From assembly GCA_017437045.1 (NCBI GenBank), contig JAFSBY010000006.1:110083-174082 (forward strand): DNA of 64,000 nt, in the 5' to 3' direction. The notes beneath the pieces were generated by a model. The model had not been told where the DNA came from and did not search any database. It saw nothing but the letters and a program-made list of their open reading frames with translations. The DNA is from Alistipes sp. Lineage in GTDB: Bacteria; Bacteroidota; Bacteroidia; Bacteroidales; Rikenellaceae. Of the stretch, positions 1 through 8,966 are shown piece after piece. Each line of letters starts with the position of its first letter. Within the stretch, counting starts at the first letter, position 1. Position numbers and translations under genes: made by a program.

Positions 1-979
1 CCTGCTCCTCGTTGGCAATTTCATCCTCAAAATTCTGCTCGGCGCGCGAGTAGATGCTGAAGTAGCGTCGCTTCAGAAGGAAGGTGGTACGGCAGAGCGT
101 GCCGGTTTTGAAGTCGATCAGTCGCTCGGGGTCGAACGATTGTCCGTAGTAGCGCGTCTCGAAGTGCAGGTGCGGGCCGGTCGAGCGTCCGGTCGATCCG
201 CCCAAACCAATCACTTGTCCGGCCTCGACCCATTGGTTTTGAGCTACGAGGCGTTCGGAAAGGTGGGCATAGAAGGTCTCCAGACCATTGTCGTGGCGAA
301 TGATCACCAGATTACCGTAGCCTCCTCGGTTGTATTGCGAGATGCGGACGCGACCGCTGAAGGTGGCGTAGATCGGCTCGCCCACTTTGAGCGAGAGGTC
401 CACACCCTGGTGGGCACGACCGCGACGCGGTCCATAGCGGCTACGTACGGGTGCGGGTTTGTAGGGTGTGTGATACCCGCTTGCCGAGTCGAGCAGGTCG
501 ATGACCAGCGACTGGGGCAGCGAGTCGTAGGGAATGTGCCGATAGGGAAAGAGCGTCGTTGTGTCCCAATAATTGACAAAGACGGTGCTGTCGCGTTCGA
601 TGGCACGGTTACGCACATATCGCCACGTGTTATTGGCGTATAGAATGACGTGTACGGCCTCGTGCCCCGAATCGAGCGTGTCAATCACGGCCAACGAATC
701 AATCTCCGAGACCGATTCGATCCGTTTGCGGGCCAGACGCAGGCGCATGGCTACGATCGAATCGACCGTGGCTGCCTGAGCCGGCGTGAGGATCTTCGAG
801 AGCGAGTCGATCTTGGCCGCCTCGGCTGCCATTTCGCGTTGCTGCTGTGCCTCGATGGCCGAGTCGATCACCTGCTCGATGTCGTGGTCGGCTGTTGTTG
901 TGGCTGCAGTGGGTTGCTCTTGTGCGATCAATACAGAGGCGGAGAGCAAGAGTGTAAGGGTTAGTATCAGCGATTTCAT
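1..979 (-). CDS. M23 (LytM-type) peptidoglycan endopeptidase, cut by left edge
   Basis: Secreted zinc metallopeptidase expected to cut peptide cross-links in the cell wall. Reading leftwards from ATG at 977-979, the frame stays open for 326 codons to the window edge, so the C-terminus is missing. The first 20 residues form a signal peptide (MKSLILTLTLLLSASVLIAQ). A helical, Asp/Ser-rich linker leads to the M23 domain at about residues 175-285. Zinc and catalytic motifs are visible: H190/D194 in HQGVD, and H270 and H272 in GPHLHF. The gene follows the DUF3109 gene by about 10 bp and is the last visible member of the yicC-gmk-nadD-ddl operon, next to a D-Ala-D-Ala ligase, which fits a cell-wall role. 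A cell-wall-binding domain such as LysM could lie past the edge; this cannot be seen. Confidence 0.9.
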   Translation of the reverse strand, partial: MKSLILTLTLLLSASVLIAQEQPTAATTTADHDIEQVIDSAIEAQQQREMAAEAAKIDSLSKILTPAQAATVDSIVAMRLRLARKRIESVSEIDSLAVIDTLDSGHEAVHVILYANNTWRYVRNRAIERDSTVFVNYWDTTTLFPYRHIPYDSLPQSLVIDLLDSASGYHTPYKPAPVRSRYGPRRGRAHQGVDLSLKVGEPIYATFSGRVRISQYNRGGYGNLVIIRHDNGLETFYAHLSERLVAQNQWVEAGQVIGLGGSTGRSTGPHLHFETRYYGQSFDPERLIDFKTGTLCRTTFLLKRRYFSIYSRAEQNFEDEIANEEQ

Positions 980-989
980 AGTAGCCTTT

Positions 990-1562
990 TTATGCCTTGT
1001 TGATTAGCTCTTCGGCGGCCTCGAGTTGCTGATAGAAGGTCTCGCCAAAACGGCGAATGATAGCCTCCTTGAGCGATTTGTAGACCGGTACGCCGGCGCG
1101 CTTGCCACAAGCACGTGCCCCCTCGCAAACCGACCAACGGTGATAATTCAGGCCGACCGATCCGTTCGAGAAATTGACCAGTCGGATGGGATACAGATGG
1201 CACGAAATCGGCTTGCGGAAGGCACACTTGCCCTCCATCCACGCCTTCTCGATGGCGCAAAGTGTGACGCCGTTTTCGGTGTAGGTGTAGGCGCATTCGG
1301 CGTCATTGACCAGCGGTGTGGTGTAGTCGCCATCCTCGTCGATGACCATGAATCCTTGGCGTTCGATCGCCTCGATACCCTCCGGGGTCATGTAGGGCTT
1401 GTAGTTGGGATACTCCTCCTCGAGGATATCCACCTCGTCCATCTCCAGCGGTGCACCGGCATTGCCCTCGACGCAGCAGATGCCTTTGCACTGTGCCAAA
1501 TCGCACAAGAAACCCTCGCGCAAGAGATCGGCACTGACAATTTTATCGTCTATCTCAATCAT
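990..1562 (-). CDS. DUF3109 family cysteine-rich protein
   Basis: Cytoplasmic protein of 190 residues from a family with no established function. It is recognised by a cysteine-rich N-terminus (CDLAQCKGICC, about residues 20-30) and further cysteines in CAYTY, CAIEK, CAFRK, CHLYP and CEGARACG. This pattern suggests a bound metal or iron-sulfur centre, as in YkgJ-like CxxxCxxCC proteins; that is an inference. The ATG overlaps the ddl stop by one base, so the two are probably translationally coupled. It is a conserved passenger in cell-wall or housekeeping operons of Bacteroidota. No signal peptide or membrane segment is visible. Confidence 0.8.
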   Translation of the reverse strand: MIEIDDKIVSADLLREGFLCDLAQCKGICCVEGNAGAPLEMDEVDILEEEYPNYKPYMTPEGIEAIERQGFMVIDEDGDYTTPLVNDAECAYTYTENGVTLCAIEKAWMEGKCAFRKPISCHLYPIRLVNFSNGSVGLNYHRWSVCEGARACGKRAGVPVYKSLKEAIIRRFGETFYQQLEAAEELINKA

Positions 1563-2542
1563 TATTTATACGTGTCTTGAATAATCAGATCATACAACTC
1601 ACCCAACGAAAGCCCCATCTCGCGGGCCTGCTTGGGGACAATGCTGCCGCCACTCATGCCCGGAATCGAATTGATCTCGATCAGGTAGGGCTTGCCCTCC
1701 TCTGTGACGATGAAATCAACTCGCACGACGCCTCGGCAACGGCAGGTCTTGTAGGCTTCGAGGGTCATGCGATTCAGGTCGGCCTTCACCTCGGGGGTGA
1801 TGTCGGCCGGTGTGATCTCCTCGGAGAATCCCTCGGTGTATTTGGCTTCGTAATCGAAGAAGTCGTTCTTGGCGACAATCTCGGTGATCGGGAAGATCCA
1901 CTCTTTGCCTCCGACGATCATCACGCCACAACCCATCTCACGTCCCGTGATGCACTCCTCGATCAGCACCTCGTCGCTCTCCTTGAGAGCCGCTTCGATG
2001 GCGGCCGGCAGCTCCTCTGCGGCCTTCACCTTCGTAACACCGAACGACGATCCGCTGGCGTTGGGCTTGACAAAGAGCGGCAGCCCCAACTCCCCTACGA
2101 TGGCCTCCACATCAACCTTTTCACCTCGCAGCAGAAAGCGATCGCGCGCCAGATTGACACGCCCCTGCAACGTGCGTTTGGTGGTCACTTTGTCGAAGGT
2201 GATCACCGACGAGGTCATCGAGCAGGAGCTGCAAGGGATCTGCATCATCTCCAGGTAGCCCTGCAACATGCCATTCTCGCCCGGCGTGCCGTGGATCAGA
2301 ATGAGGGCATAGTCGAAAATCTTCTTCTCCCCGGCAATGGTGATCGAGAAATCGTTTTTGTCCACCTCGTAGCGTGTACCATCAGCCGCCGTGTGGCTCC
2401 AACTGCGCCCTTTGAGGTCAATGAGTGTGATGTCATATTTTTCGTGATCGAGTGCTGCATGAATCTGCGCGGCACTCTGCAGGGCGATCTCCCGTTCCGA
2501 GGAGTCGCCACCCGCCATCAAGGCGATCTTCAATCTCTTCAT
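1562..2542 (-). CDS. ddl: D-alanine--D-alanine ligase
   Basis: ATP-grasp enzyme joining two D-alanines to make the dipeptide that ends the peptidoglycan stem peptide; acts in the cytoplasm. Its 326 residues match the family length. Visible signatures are the N-terminal MAGGDSSEREIALQSA loop, the HGTPGENGMLQGYLE substrate loop, the ATP-grasp core from about residue 130, GSSFGVTKV, GREMGCGVM, and the metal-binding end RVDFIVTEEGKPYLIEINSIPGMS. It sits between nadD (end and start abut at 2542) and DUF3109 (one-base overlap), within the minus-strand operon. Confidence 0.95.
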   Translation of the reverse strand: MKRLKIALMAGGDSSEREIALQSAAQIHAALDHEKYDITLIDLKGRSWSHTAADGTRYEVDKNDFSITIAGEKKIFDYALILIHGTPGENGMLQGYLEMMQIPCSSCSMTSSVITFDKVTTKRTLQGRVNLARDRFLLRGEKVDVEAIVGELGLPLFVKPNASGSSFGVTKVKAAEELPAAIEAALKESDEVLIEECITGREMGCGVMIVGGKEWIFPITEIVAKNDFFDYEAKYTEGFSEEITPADITPEVKADLNRMTLEAYKTCRCRGVVRVDFIVTEEGKPYLIEINSIPGMSGGSIVPKQAREMGLSLGELYDLIIQDTYK

Positions 2543-3129
2543 TATTCCACTTTTTTATATAATCCTTTGGTGCGGATGTGCCACGCCACCTTCGGGTGAA
2601 TCAGTTGCGAGCAATCCTCGCCGGCGGCTATTCGCCGACGAATCTCGGTAGCCGACATGGGGTGAAGTGGCGCATCGGCAAGCAGTTGCATGGTCGGCGC
2701 AGGTAGAGCCTCCAAGCCGTTTTGCTCACCGGCACGCGGATAGATCCAAATGGGATATTTGACAACCTCCTGCCACTCGCGCCATCCGGTCAGACCGTCG
2801 ATCTGGTCTGCACCCATCAAGATTGAGAATTGCATCGAGTCGCCCGATACCTGCTCTAAATAGCGCAACGTGTCGATCGTGTAAGAGGGCTTCGGAAGCA
2901 ACATTTCGACCACCGAAGGCTTGATCTGCTCCGGGTAGCGCGATGCTGCGCAGGCCAACTCGGCCATCTCGAAACGGTCGAGGGCCGGAGCCAGCTCATG
3001 CTCGCTTTTGTAGGGGCTTTGCGGGGAGACGATCAGAGTTACCAAGTCGCACAACCCCTGCTCGAGTACATATTCGGCCAGGGCGATATGGCCCTTGTGA
3101 ATCGGGTTGAACGACCCGAAGTAGAGCAT
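2542..3129 (-). CDS. nadD: Nicotinate-nucleotide adenylyltransferase
   Basis: Transfers AMP from ATP to nicotinate mononucleotide in NAD synthesis. The chosen start gives MLYFGSFNPIHKGH, which places the nucleotidyltransferase motif GxFxPxHxGH right at the N-terminus as the family requires. The frame also opens upstream to 3177, but those 16 residues would overlap the end of gmk and are unlikely. The second signature, MSATEIRRRI near the C-terminus, is the SxTxxR motif that contacts ATP. Length is about 195 residues, usual for NadD. It lies between gmk and ddl in the operon. Confidence 0.93.
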   Translation of the reverse strand: MLYFGSFNPIHKGHIALAEYVLEQGLCDLVTLIVSPQSPYKSEHELAPALDRFEMAELACAASRYPEQIKPSVVEMLLPKPSYTIDTLRYLEQVSGDSMQFSILMGADQIDGLTGWREWQEVVKYPIWIYPRAGEQNGLEALPAPTMQLLADAPLHPMSATEIRRRIAAGEDCSQLIHPKVAWHIRTKGLYKKVE

Positions 3130-3143
3130 GACGCGCTGCACGG

Positions 3144-3707
3144 TTATCGGCTTAAAAATTGGTTCAAAATAGCGCACGTCTCTTCGACGGCAACCTCCAG
3201 CTGATCGTTCACAACGCGATGGTCAAATTCGGGCGCCTTTTCCAACTCAAATGCCGCCTTTGCCACGCGCTTGGCGATCACCTCCGGACTATCCGTGGCG
3301 CGGCCCTCCAAACGACGTTGCAACTCCTCGATCGAGGGGGGCATGATGAAGATCGAGCAGGCCTGCTCGCCAAAGATGCGCTTAAGGTTGATGCCGCCCA
3401 TTACATCGACATCGAACAGAATGACATGGCCCTTCGACCAGATGCGCTCCACCTCGCTCTTCAGCGTGCCGTATGAGGTGCCGGCATAGACCTCTTCCCA
3501 CTCGACAAAGGCCTCCTCGGCAACTTTGGATGCGAACTCCTCTTGCGAGAGGAAATAGTAATCCTTGCCGTGTTGCTCTTCGCCGCGCGGGGCACGGCTG
3601 GTAGCCGAAATCGAGAACTCAAATTGGTCGTATCGGGCCAGCAGTTGCTTGACGATAGTCGTCTTACCCGAGCCGCTCGGAGCCGAAAAAATAACTACTT
3701 TTCCCAT
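3144..3707 (-). CDS. gmk: Guanylate kinase
   Basis: Phosphorylates GMP to GDP. The P-loop SAPSGSGKTT is at residues 8-17, followed by the GMP-binding segment SATSRAPRGEEQHGKDYYF, and the lid and LEGRATDSPEVIAKR segments near the C-terminus. Length of 187 residues is normal. The start lies two bases beyond the stop of the upstream YicC gene, so the pair is probably translationally coupled; yicC next to gmk is a very common bacterial arrangement. Confidence 0.95.
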   Translation of the reverse strand: MGKVVIFSAPSGSGKTTIVKQLLARYDQFEFSISATSRAPRGEEQHGKDYYFLSQEEFASKVAEEAFVEWEEVYAGTSYGTLKSEVERIWSKGHVILFDVDVMGGINLKRIFGEQACSIFIMPPSIEELQRRLEGRATDSPEVIAKRVAKAAFELEKAPEFDHRVVNDQLEVAVEETCAILNQFLSR

Positions 3708-3709
3708 CT

Positions 3710-4582
3710 TTACAAAATATTGAGAACCTGCTCTTTGATCTTCTCGAGCTCATCCTTCATTTTAACTACCAAGATCTGCATATTCGTCTCGTTGGCCTTC
3801 GATCCCATGGTGTTGATTTCGCGTCCCAGCTCCTGGGCAATGAAACCCAATTTGCGACCGACACCCTCTTCGCTGGCAGCCACCTCGCGGAAATAGTTGC
3901 AATGGTTCTGTAGGCGTACCTTCTCCTCGGTGATGTCCAACTTCTCGATGTAGAAGATCATCTCCTGCTCCAGGCGATTCGTATCGACATCGATCTTGAG
4001 TTGTGCTAAGTGGTCGTAGATGCGCTGACGAATGGTCTCGCTACGTTGCACCTCGAAGGGGATAACCTCGTTCTTGTATTGCTCGATCAGATCAATGCGA
4101 TGCAGCAGATCAGTAATGAGCGTGGCACCCTCCTGCTCACGGAAGGCGTCGAGCTGGTCGCAAGCACCGTTGGCCGCCTCGATCAGGGCTTTGATCTCGT
4201 CATCGTCCACCACCTCGATCTGGGTCGAAACCACCTCGGGCATGCGCATGACGGTCGAAACCATCGTGTCGAACGATGCCTCGACGCCCGAGTAGGTCAT
4301 GGCGTCGGAGAGCTGGCGCATGTAGGCGCGGAACAGTTCGTGGTTGATCGATGCGGGGGTCTCCACCTGCTGCGTCTCGACGCTGATGAAGGCATCGACT
4401 TTACCGCGTTGCAGGCGGCGAGCCAAGAGTTGGCGCACCTCAAATTCGGCACTGCGATAGCGGGCCGGAATACGTAGGTTCAGATCGAGCTGCTTGGCGT
4501 TCAGCGAACGAAGCTCGACTGTTATTTTTCGATTTTGCACATGCGCTTCGCCTTTGCCGAAGCCGGTCATTGATTTTACCAT
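3710..4582 (-). CDS. yicC: YicC/YloC-family endoribonuclease
   Basis: Member of the YicC family, whose E. coli and B. subtilis members have been described as endoribonucleases. The true start is the ATG at 4580-4582, giving the conserved N-terminus MVKSMTGFGKGEAHV; the frame opens 10 codons further up but those residues are not conserved. Further family signatures are ELRSLNAKQLDLNLRIP and the C-terminal GRKLGFIAQELGREINTMGSKAN. It is the first gene of the minus-strand operon, with a TATCTTTG promoter box just upstream. Confidence 0.92.
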   Translation of the reverse strand: MVKSMTGFGKGEAHVQNRKITVELRSLNAKQLDLNLRIPARYRSAEFEVRQLLARRLQRGKVDAFISVETQQVETPASINHELFRAYMRQLSDAMTYSGVEASFDTMVSTVMRMPEVVSTQIEVVDDDEIKALIEAANGACDQLDAFREQEGATLITDLLHRIDLIEQYKNEVIPFEVQRSETIRQRIYDHLAQLKIDVDTNRLEQEMIFYIEKLDITEEKVRLQNHCNYFREVAASEEGVGRKLGFIAQELGREINTMGSKANETNMQILVVKMKDELEKIKEQVLNIL

Positions 4583-4609
4583 AGTCGTGTAATGGGTGTA
4601 AAATTTGAG

Positions 4610-4617
4610 CAAAGATA
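4610..4617 (-). promoter_or_regulatory. -7 promoter box of the yicC operon
   Basis: TATCTTTG on the minus strand (CAAAGATA on plus), 28 bp upstream of the yicC ATG. It is an exact match to the Bacteroidota TAnnTTTG -7 element. No clear -33 box was picked out. Confidence 0.65.
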
Positions 4618-4700
4618 CGAAAAAACCTGGGAAAAGGTGTCGATTTGGACTATAGAATGAAATTTATTTCATTCGTGGTAGTAAATTCGAGAAAAATGCG

Positions 4701-4708
4701 TAAATTTG
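4701..4708 (+). promoter_or_regulatory. -7 promoter box of fbp
   Basis: TAAATTTG on the plus strand, 44 bp before the fbp start at 4752. It matches TAnnTTTG and is divergent from the yicC promoter 90 bp away. Confidence 0.6.
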
Positions 4709-4751
4709 TATGATTAGCGCGCATGAGCGCAGCGATTATAAGCAAAAGACT

Positions 4752-6737
4752 ATGGCAAACGAGCTAAAAAAACGCGATGTGAAGGAGGATTTGCGATATC
4801 TCAAACTCCTCGCACGCGACTTCCCGACCGTCTCGAGCGTGACGGCCGAGATTATCAATTTGGAGGCGATCCTCCATCTGCCCAAACCGACGGAGCATTT
4901 TCTGGCTGACCTGCACGGTGAGAATGAGGCCTTTCAGCATGTGATTCGCAACGCTTCGGGTAACATCAAGCGTAAGGTGAAAGAGCTTTTCGGTCAGGAA
5001 CTTACCCACGATCAGATCAAAGAGTTGTGTACACTGATCTACTACCCCGAGCAGAAACTCAAACTCGTACGCCGCACCGAGACTAATCTCGAGGAGTTCT
5101 ACACCTCGACGCTCAATAAACTCATCATTCTGTGTCGGGATGTGTCGTCGAAATATACCCGTTCAAAGGTGCGTAAAAGTCTCCCCGAGGAGTATGCTTA
5201 CATCATTGAGGAGTTGCTGCATGAGACCTCGGATGTGAGCAACAAGCAGGCCTATCTGAATGTCATCGTGCAGACCATCGTTTCGACGCGTCGCGCGGCC
5301 GATTTTATCGTGGCGCTCTGCTACCTGATTCAAACCTTGTCGATTGACCGTCTGCACATTCTGGGCGATATTTTCGATCGTGGCCCGGGTGCTCACCTGA
5401 TTCTCGATACGCTGTGCAGCTATCACCATTTCGATATTCAGTGGGGCAACCACGATGTGTTGTGGATGGGTGCGGCAGCCGGAAACCTCTGTTGTATAGC
5501 CAGTGTATTGCGTCTTTCGTTGCGCTACGCCAACACCCTTACGCTCGAAGACGGCTATGCCATCAACATGGTGCCGTTGGCCACCTTTGCCATGGAGACC
5601 TATGCCGATGATGATTGCCGCATCTTCGCTCCGCATGTCGAGGAGAATCGTCCCGATCTGAACGAGAAGACACTGCGCCTGATTGCCCAGATGCACAAGG
5701 CCATCACGATCATTAACTTCAAACTCGAGGGTGCGATGTGTAAGGCCTATCCGGAATGGGGCATGATGCATCGTTGTGTGTTGGAACATATTGATAAAGA
5801 GGCGGGAACGATTACGCTCGACGGCGTTACCTATCCGCTCATTGATCGTAATTTCCCGACGCTCGACCCTGCAAATCCCTATGCACTGACACCCGAGGAG
5901 GCCGATTTGATGGAGCGACTCAAACACTCGTTCATGATCAGCGAGCGTCTGCGTACGCATGTCGGGTGTCTGCTCTCGCATGGCGGCATGTATGAGATTT
6001 ACAACTCGAATCTGCTGTTCCATGCCTCGGTGCCGCTCAATGCCGACGGATCGCTGCGTGAGGTCTGCATCGACCGGACTAAGGTCAAGGGCAAGGAGCT
6101 GATGCAACGTGTAGATCAGGTGGTGCGCACGGCTTTCGATTTGGGAGCCTCGAACGAAGAGCGTAAGTTTGCGACCGATTATTTCTGGTATCTGTGGAGT
6201 GGTGCCGACTCGCCCCTCTTTGGCAAGTCGAAGATGGCCACCTTCGAGCGCTATTTCATAGCCGATACGGCCACCCACAAGGAGGAGAAGGGCTGGTATT
6301 ACACCCTGCGCGATTCGGCCGAGGTGTGCGAACGCATCCTGGACGAGTTTGGCGTGACGGGCTCCCATCGCCACATTATCAATGGCCACGTTCCCGTGCG
6401 TGCCGGTAAGGGGGAGAACCCGATCAAGGCCGATGGCCGACTGATGGTCATCGATGGCGGTTTTGCCAAGGCCTACCACAACAAAACGGGCATCGCAGGC
6501 TACACGTTGGTCTATCACAGCCGTGGATTCCAGCTCGTGCAGCACGAGCCGTTTAAGTCGGCCGAGGAGGCGATCCTCAATGGTACGGATATCCACAGCA
6601 CGACGCAGATTGTCGAGATGATGGGCCGTCGTGAAATGGTGAAAGACACCGACGTCGGTCGTGAGTTGCGTGAGCAGATCGAGGATCTGAAGAGCCTGCT
6701 CCGAGCCTATCGTCGCGGTTACATCAAAGAACGATAG
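4752..6737 (+). CDS. fbp: Fructose-1,6-bisphosphatase, class III
   Basis: Gluconeogenic enzyme that hydrolyses fructose 1,6-bisphosphate. The large size (661 residues) and calcineurin-like metal motifs GDIFDRG (after LHIL) and GNHDVLW identify the class III type found in Firmicutes and Bacteroidota. The last third contains HIINGHVPVRAGKGE and VIDGGFAKAYHNKTGIAGY, typical of this family. Start at ATG 4752 (MANELKKRDVKEDLRYL): the frame opens at 4710, but that codon lies right at the promoter box. The gene stands alone, divergent from yicC. Confidence 0.95.
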   Translation: MANELKKRDVKEDLRYLKLLARDFPTVSSVTAEIINLEAILHLPKPTEHFLADLHGENEAFQHVIRNASGNIKRKVKELFGQELTHDQIKELCTLIYYPEQKLKLVRRTETNLEEFYTSTLNKLIILCRDVSSKYTRSKVRKSLPEEYAYIIEELLHETSDVSNKQAYLNVIVQTIVSTRRAADFIVALCYLIQTLSIDRLHILGDIFDRGPGAHLILDTLCSYHHFDIQWGNHDVLWMGAAAGNLCCIASVLRLSLRYANTLTLEDGYAINMVPLATFAMETYADDDCRIFAPHVEENRPDLNEKTLRLIAQMHKAITIINFKLEGAMCKAYPEWGMMHRCVLEHIDKEAGTITLDGVTYPLIDRNFPTLDPANPYALTPEEADLMERLKHSFMISERLRTHVGCLLSHGGMYEIYNSNLLFHASVPLNADGSLREVCIDRTKVKGKELMQRVDQVVRTAFDLGASNEERKFATDYFWYLWSGADSPLFGKSKMATFERYFIADTATHKEEKGWYYTLRDSAEVCERILDEFGVTGSHRHIINGHVPVRAGKGENPIKADGRLMVIDGGFAKAYHNKTGIAGYTLVYHSRGFQLVQHEPFKSAEEAILNGTDIHSTTQIVEMMGRREMVKDTDVGRELREQIEDLKSLLRAYRRGYIKER

Positions 6738-6788
6738 CCGATGGCTGAATTTCTTGTAGCCGAAGTTCGCTATATTCCGTTTTTTTAC

Positions 6789-6796
6789 TACCTTTG
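6789..6796 (+). promoter_or_regulatory. -7 promoter box of the serC-serA-DUF1015 operon
   Basis: TACCTTTG, a match to TAnnTTTG, 64 bp before the serC ATG at 6860. It implies an untranslated leader of about 55 nt. Confidence 0.65.
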
Positions 6797-6859
6797 TATA
6801 TTACAATTGAGTTTAGGACGGTTTTTTTGAGTAAAATAACATATTCACAGATATCTATT

Positions 6860-7933
6860 ATGAAAAAGCACATCTTTAACGCCGGTCCGTCGTTGTTGGC
6901 CGACGAGGTTTATGCAAGTGCCGCCAAGGCGATTATGGATTTCAACGATTCGGGTATCTCGATTCTGTCGATTTCGCACCGTACGCCCGATTTTGATGCC
7001 GTGATGTCGGAGGCGGATGCTCTGTTCCGTGAGTTGCTGCATATTCCCGATAACTATAAGATCATCTACTTAGGTGGTGGTGCCAGCACTTACTTCTATG
7101 AGATTCCGGCCAACTTCCTCGGGAAGAAGGCAGCCTATATAAATACAGGTGTATGGTCGAAGAAGGCTATCAAGGAGGCCAAGCGTTATGGTGAGGTCGA
7201 GGTGATCGCCTCGTCCGAGGATAAGAATTTTAACTACATCCCGAAGGGCTTTACCATCCCCGAGGATGCTGATTACCTCCATATTACCTCGAACAACACG
7301 ATCTATGGTACGGAGTATCATGAGGACCTCGACTCCCCTATTCCGGTGATTGCCGATATGAGCTCGAACATCTTGTCGCGCCCGATAGACGTGACCAAGT
7401 ATGCCATGATCTACGGTGGCGCACAGAAGAATCTGGCTCCGGCCGGTGTTGCCTTTGCCATCATCCGTGAGGATATGGTCGATCGCGTTGTGCGTGACCT
7501 GCCCACGATGATGCAGTTCAAGACCCACATGGAGAACAACTCGATGTTCAACACCCCGCCCGTTTTCCCGATCTTCGTACTCAAGGAGACGCTTAAGTGG
7601 CTCAAGTCGATCGGTGGCGTGGAGGAGATCTATCGCCGCAATCAGGAGAAGGCACAACTGCTCTACGATGAGATTGATCGCAACCCGCTCTTCCGTGGTA
7701 CGGTCGAGAAGGATTCGCGCTCGCTGATGAACATCTGTTTTGTGATGGCCGAGGGCTATGAGGATCTGGCTCCGGAGTTTATGGCCTATACCAAAGAGCA
7801 GGGCATCGTCGGCATCAAGGGCCACCGTCTGGTGGGCGGTTTCCGCGCATCGTGCTACAACGCCCTGCCGAAGGAGAGTGTCGAGGTGCTTGTGAAGTGC
7901 ATGCAGGATTTTGCGGTCAAATATGCCAAATAA
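6860..7933 (+). CDS. serC: Phosphoserine aminotransferase
   Basis: PLP enzyme converting 3-phosphohydroxypyruvate to phosphoserine, the second step of serine synthesis; it also acts in PLP synthesis in many bacteria. ATG 6860 gives [18 protein letters not shown], the conserved N-terminus (xFNAGPS); the longer frame from 6794 would begin inside the promoter. The PLP lysine lies in [20 protein letters not shown] binds the cofactor phosphate, and the C-terminal [16 protein letters not shown] is characteristic. 357 residues, as usual. First gene of the operon with serA. Confidence 0.95.
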   Translation: MKKHIFNAGPSLLADEVYASAAKAIMDFNDSGISILSISHRTPDFDAVMSEADALFRELLHIPDNYKIIYLGGGASTYFYEIPANFLGKKAAYINTGVWSKKAIKEAKRYGEVEVIASSEDKNFNYIPKGFTIPEDADYLHITSNNTIYGTEYHEDLDSPIPVIADMSSNILSRPIDVTKYAMIYGGAQKNLAPAGVAFAIIREDMVDRVVRDLPTMMQFKTHMENNSMFNTPPVFPIFVLKETLKWLKSIGGVEEIYRRNQEKAQLLYDEIDRNPLFRGTVEKDSRSLMNICFVMAEGYEDLAPEFMAYTKEQGIVGIKGHRLVGGFRASCYNALPKESVEVLVKCMQDFAVKYAK

Positions 7934-8011
7934 CGGATGCCAACCATTGTTCCATTAACCTACGAAAAGAGGGAGGAGCCGCGGCTCTACTTTACCTCAC
8001 TACTGAAAAAT

Positions 8012-8935
8012 ATGAAGATTCTTGTAGCAACCGAAAAGCCCTTCTCTGCTGCTGCCGTAGAGGGGATTCGTCAGATTGTAGAGCAGGCCGGTCATGAGCT
8101 TGTTCTGTTGGAGAAATATACCGATAAGGCCGATCTGCTGGCTGCTGTTGCCGAGGTTGATGCCTTGATCATTCGCAGCGATAAGGTGACGGCCGAGGTG
8201 ATCGAGGCGGCCCGCAACCTCAAGATTGTGGTACGCGCCGGTGCCGGTTATGACAATGTTGATCTGGCTGCTGCCTCGGCACGTGGTATCGTGGTGATGA
8301 ATACGCCGGGTCAGAACTCGAACGCTGTGGCCGAGTTGGCGTTGGCCATGATGATCTATATGGCTCGCAACCGCTTTACGCCCGGTACGGGTTCGGAGTT
8401 GCAGGGCAAGACGCTCGCCATCCATGCCTATGGCAATGTGGGTAAGCTCGTAGGCCGCAAAGGCAAGGCATTGGGTATGCGGGTGATCGCTTACGACCCC
8501 TTTATCACCGACGCAACGATTTTCGAGAATGACGGCGTAGAGCAGGTTGCCTCGGTCGAGGAGTTGTATGCCCAGGCCGACTACCTCTCGCTGCACATTC
8601 CGGCTACGGCCGAGACGCGTGGCTCGATCGGCTATGAGCGTCTGATGTCGATGCCCAAGGGGGCCACGTTGGTCAATACGGCTCGCAAGGAGGTGATCGA
8701 CGAGGAGGGTCTGAAACGCGCTATGAGTGAGCGTGCGGATCTGAAGTATATCTCCGATATCGCCCCGGCCAATGCTGCCGAGTTGGAGGAGCTCTTCGGC
8801 AAACGTTTCTTCGCTACGCCTAAAAAGCAGGGAGCCGAGACGGCCGAGGCCAATATGAATGCCGGTTTGGCAGCTGCTCGTCAGATTGTCGATTATTTGG
8901 CAACGGGCAATACGCGCTTCCAGGTCAATAAATAA
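8012..8935 (+). CDS. serA: D-3-phosphoglycerate dehydrogenase-like protein (SerA), short form
   Basis: NAD-dependent 2-hydroxyacid dehydrogenase family, placed by context as the first enzyme of serine synthesis. ATG 8012 gives MKILVATEKPFSAAAVEGIR, 307 residues with no regulatory ACT domain. Substrate-binding RAGAGYDNVDL and NTPGQNSNAVAELAL are present, as is the arginine of VNTARKEVIDEEG. The nucleotide-binding loop reads HAYGNVGKLVGRKGKALGM. Odd point: the Glu and His of the usual Arg-Glu-His catalytic set are not where expected (ISDIAPANAAEL and FATPKKQGAETAEAN in place of a TEP segment and TPHxGAxT). This may be a Bacteroidota-type variant. Located 78 bp after serC. Confidence 0.88.
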   Translation: MKILVATEKPFSAAAVEGIRQIVEQAGHELVLLEKYTDKADLLAAVAEVDALIIRSDKVTAEVIEAARNLKIVVRAGAGYDNVDLAAASARGIVVMNTPGQNSNAVAELALAMMIYMARNRFTPGTGSELQGKTLAIHAYGNVGKLVGRKGKALGMRVIAYDPFITDATIFENDGVEQVASVEELYAQADYLSLHIPATAETRGSIGYERLMSMPKGATLVNTARKEVIDEEGLKRAMSERADLKYISDIAPANAAELEELFGKRFFATPKKQGAETAEANMNAGLAAARQIVDYLATGNTRFQVNK

Positions 8936-8966
8936 GCCTTTCACTCCTTAAAACTTCGATAAGATT

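Noticed and set aside
5163-6596. 477-codon open frame on the minus strand inside fbp
   Set aside because: It lies fully opposite the class III fructose-bisphosphatase, shows no recognisable domain and reflects high-GC codon bias.
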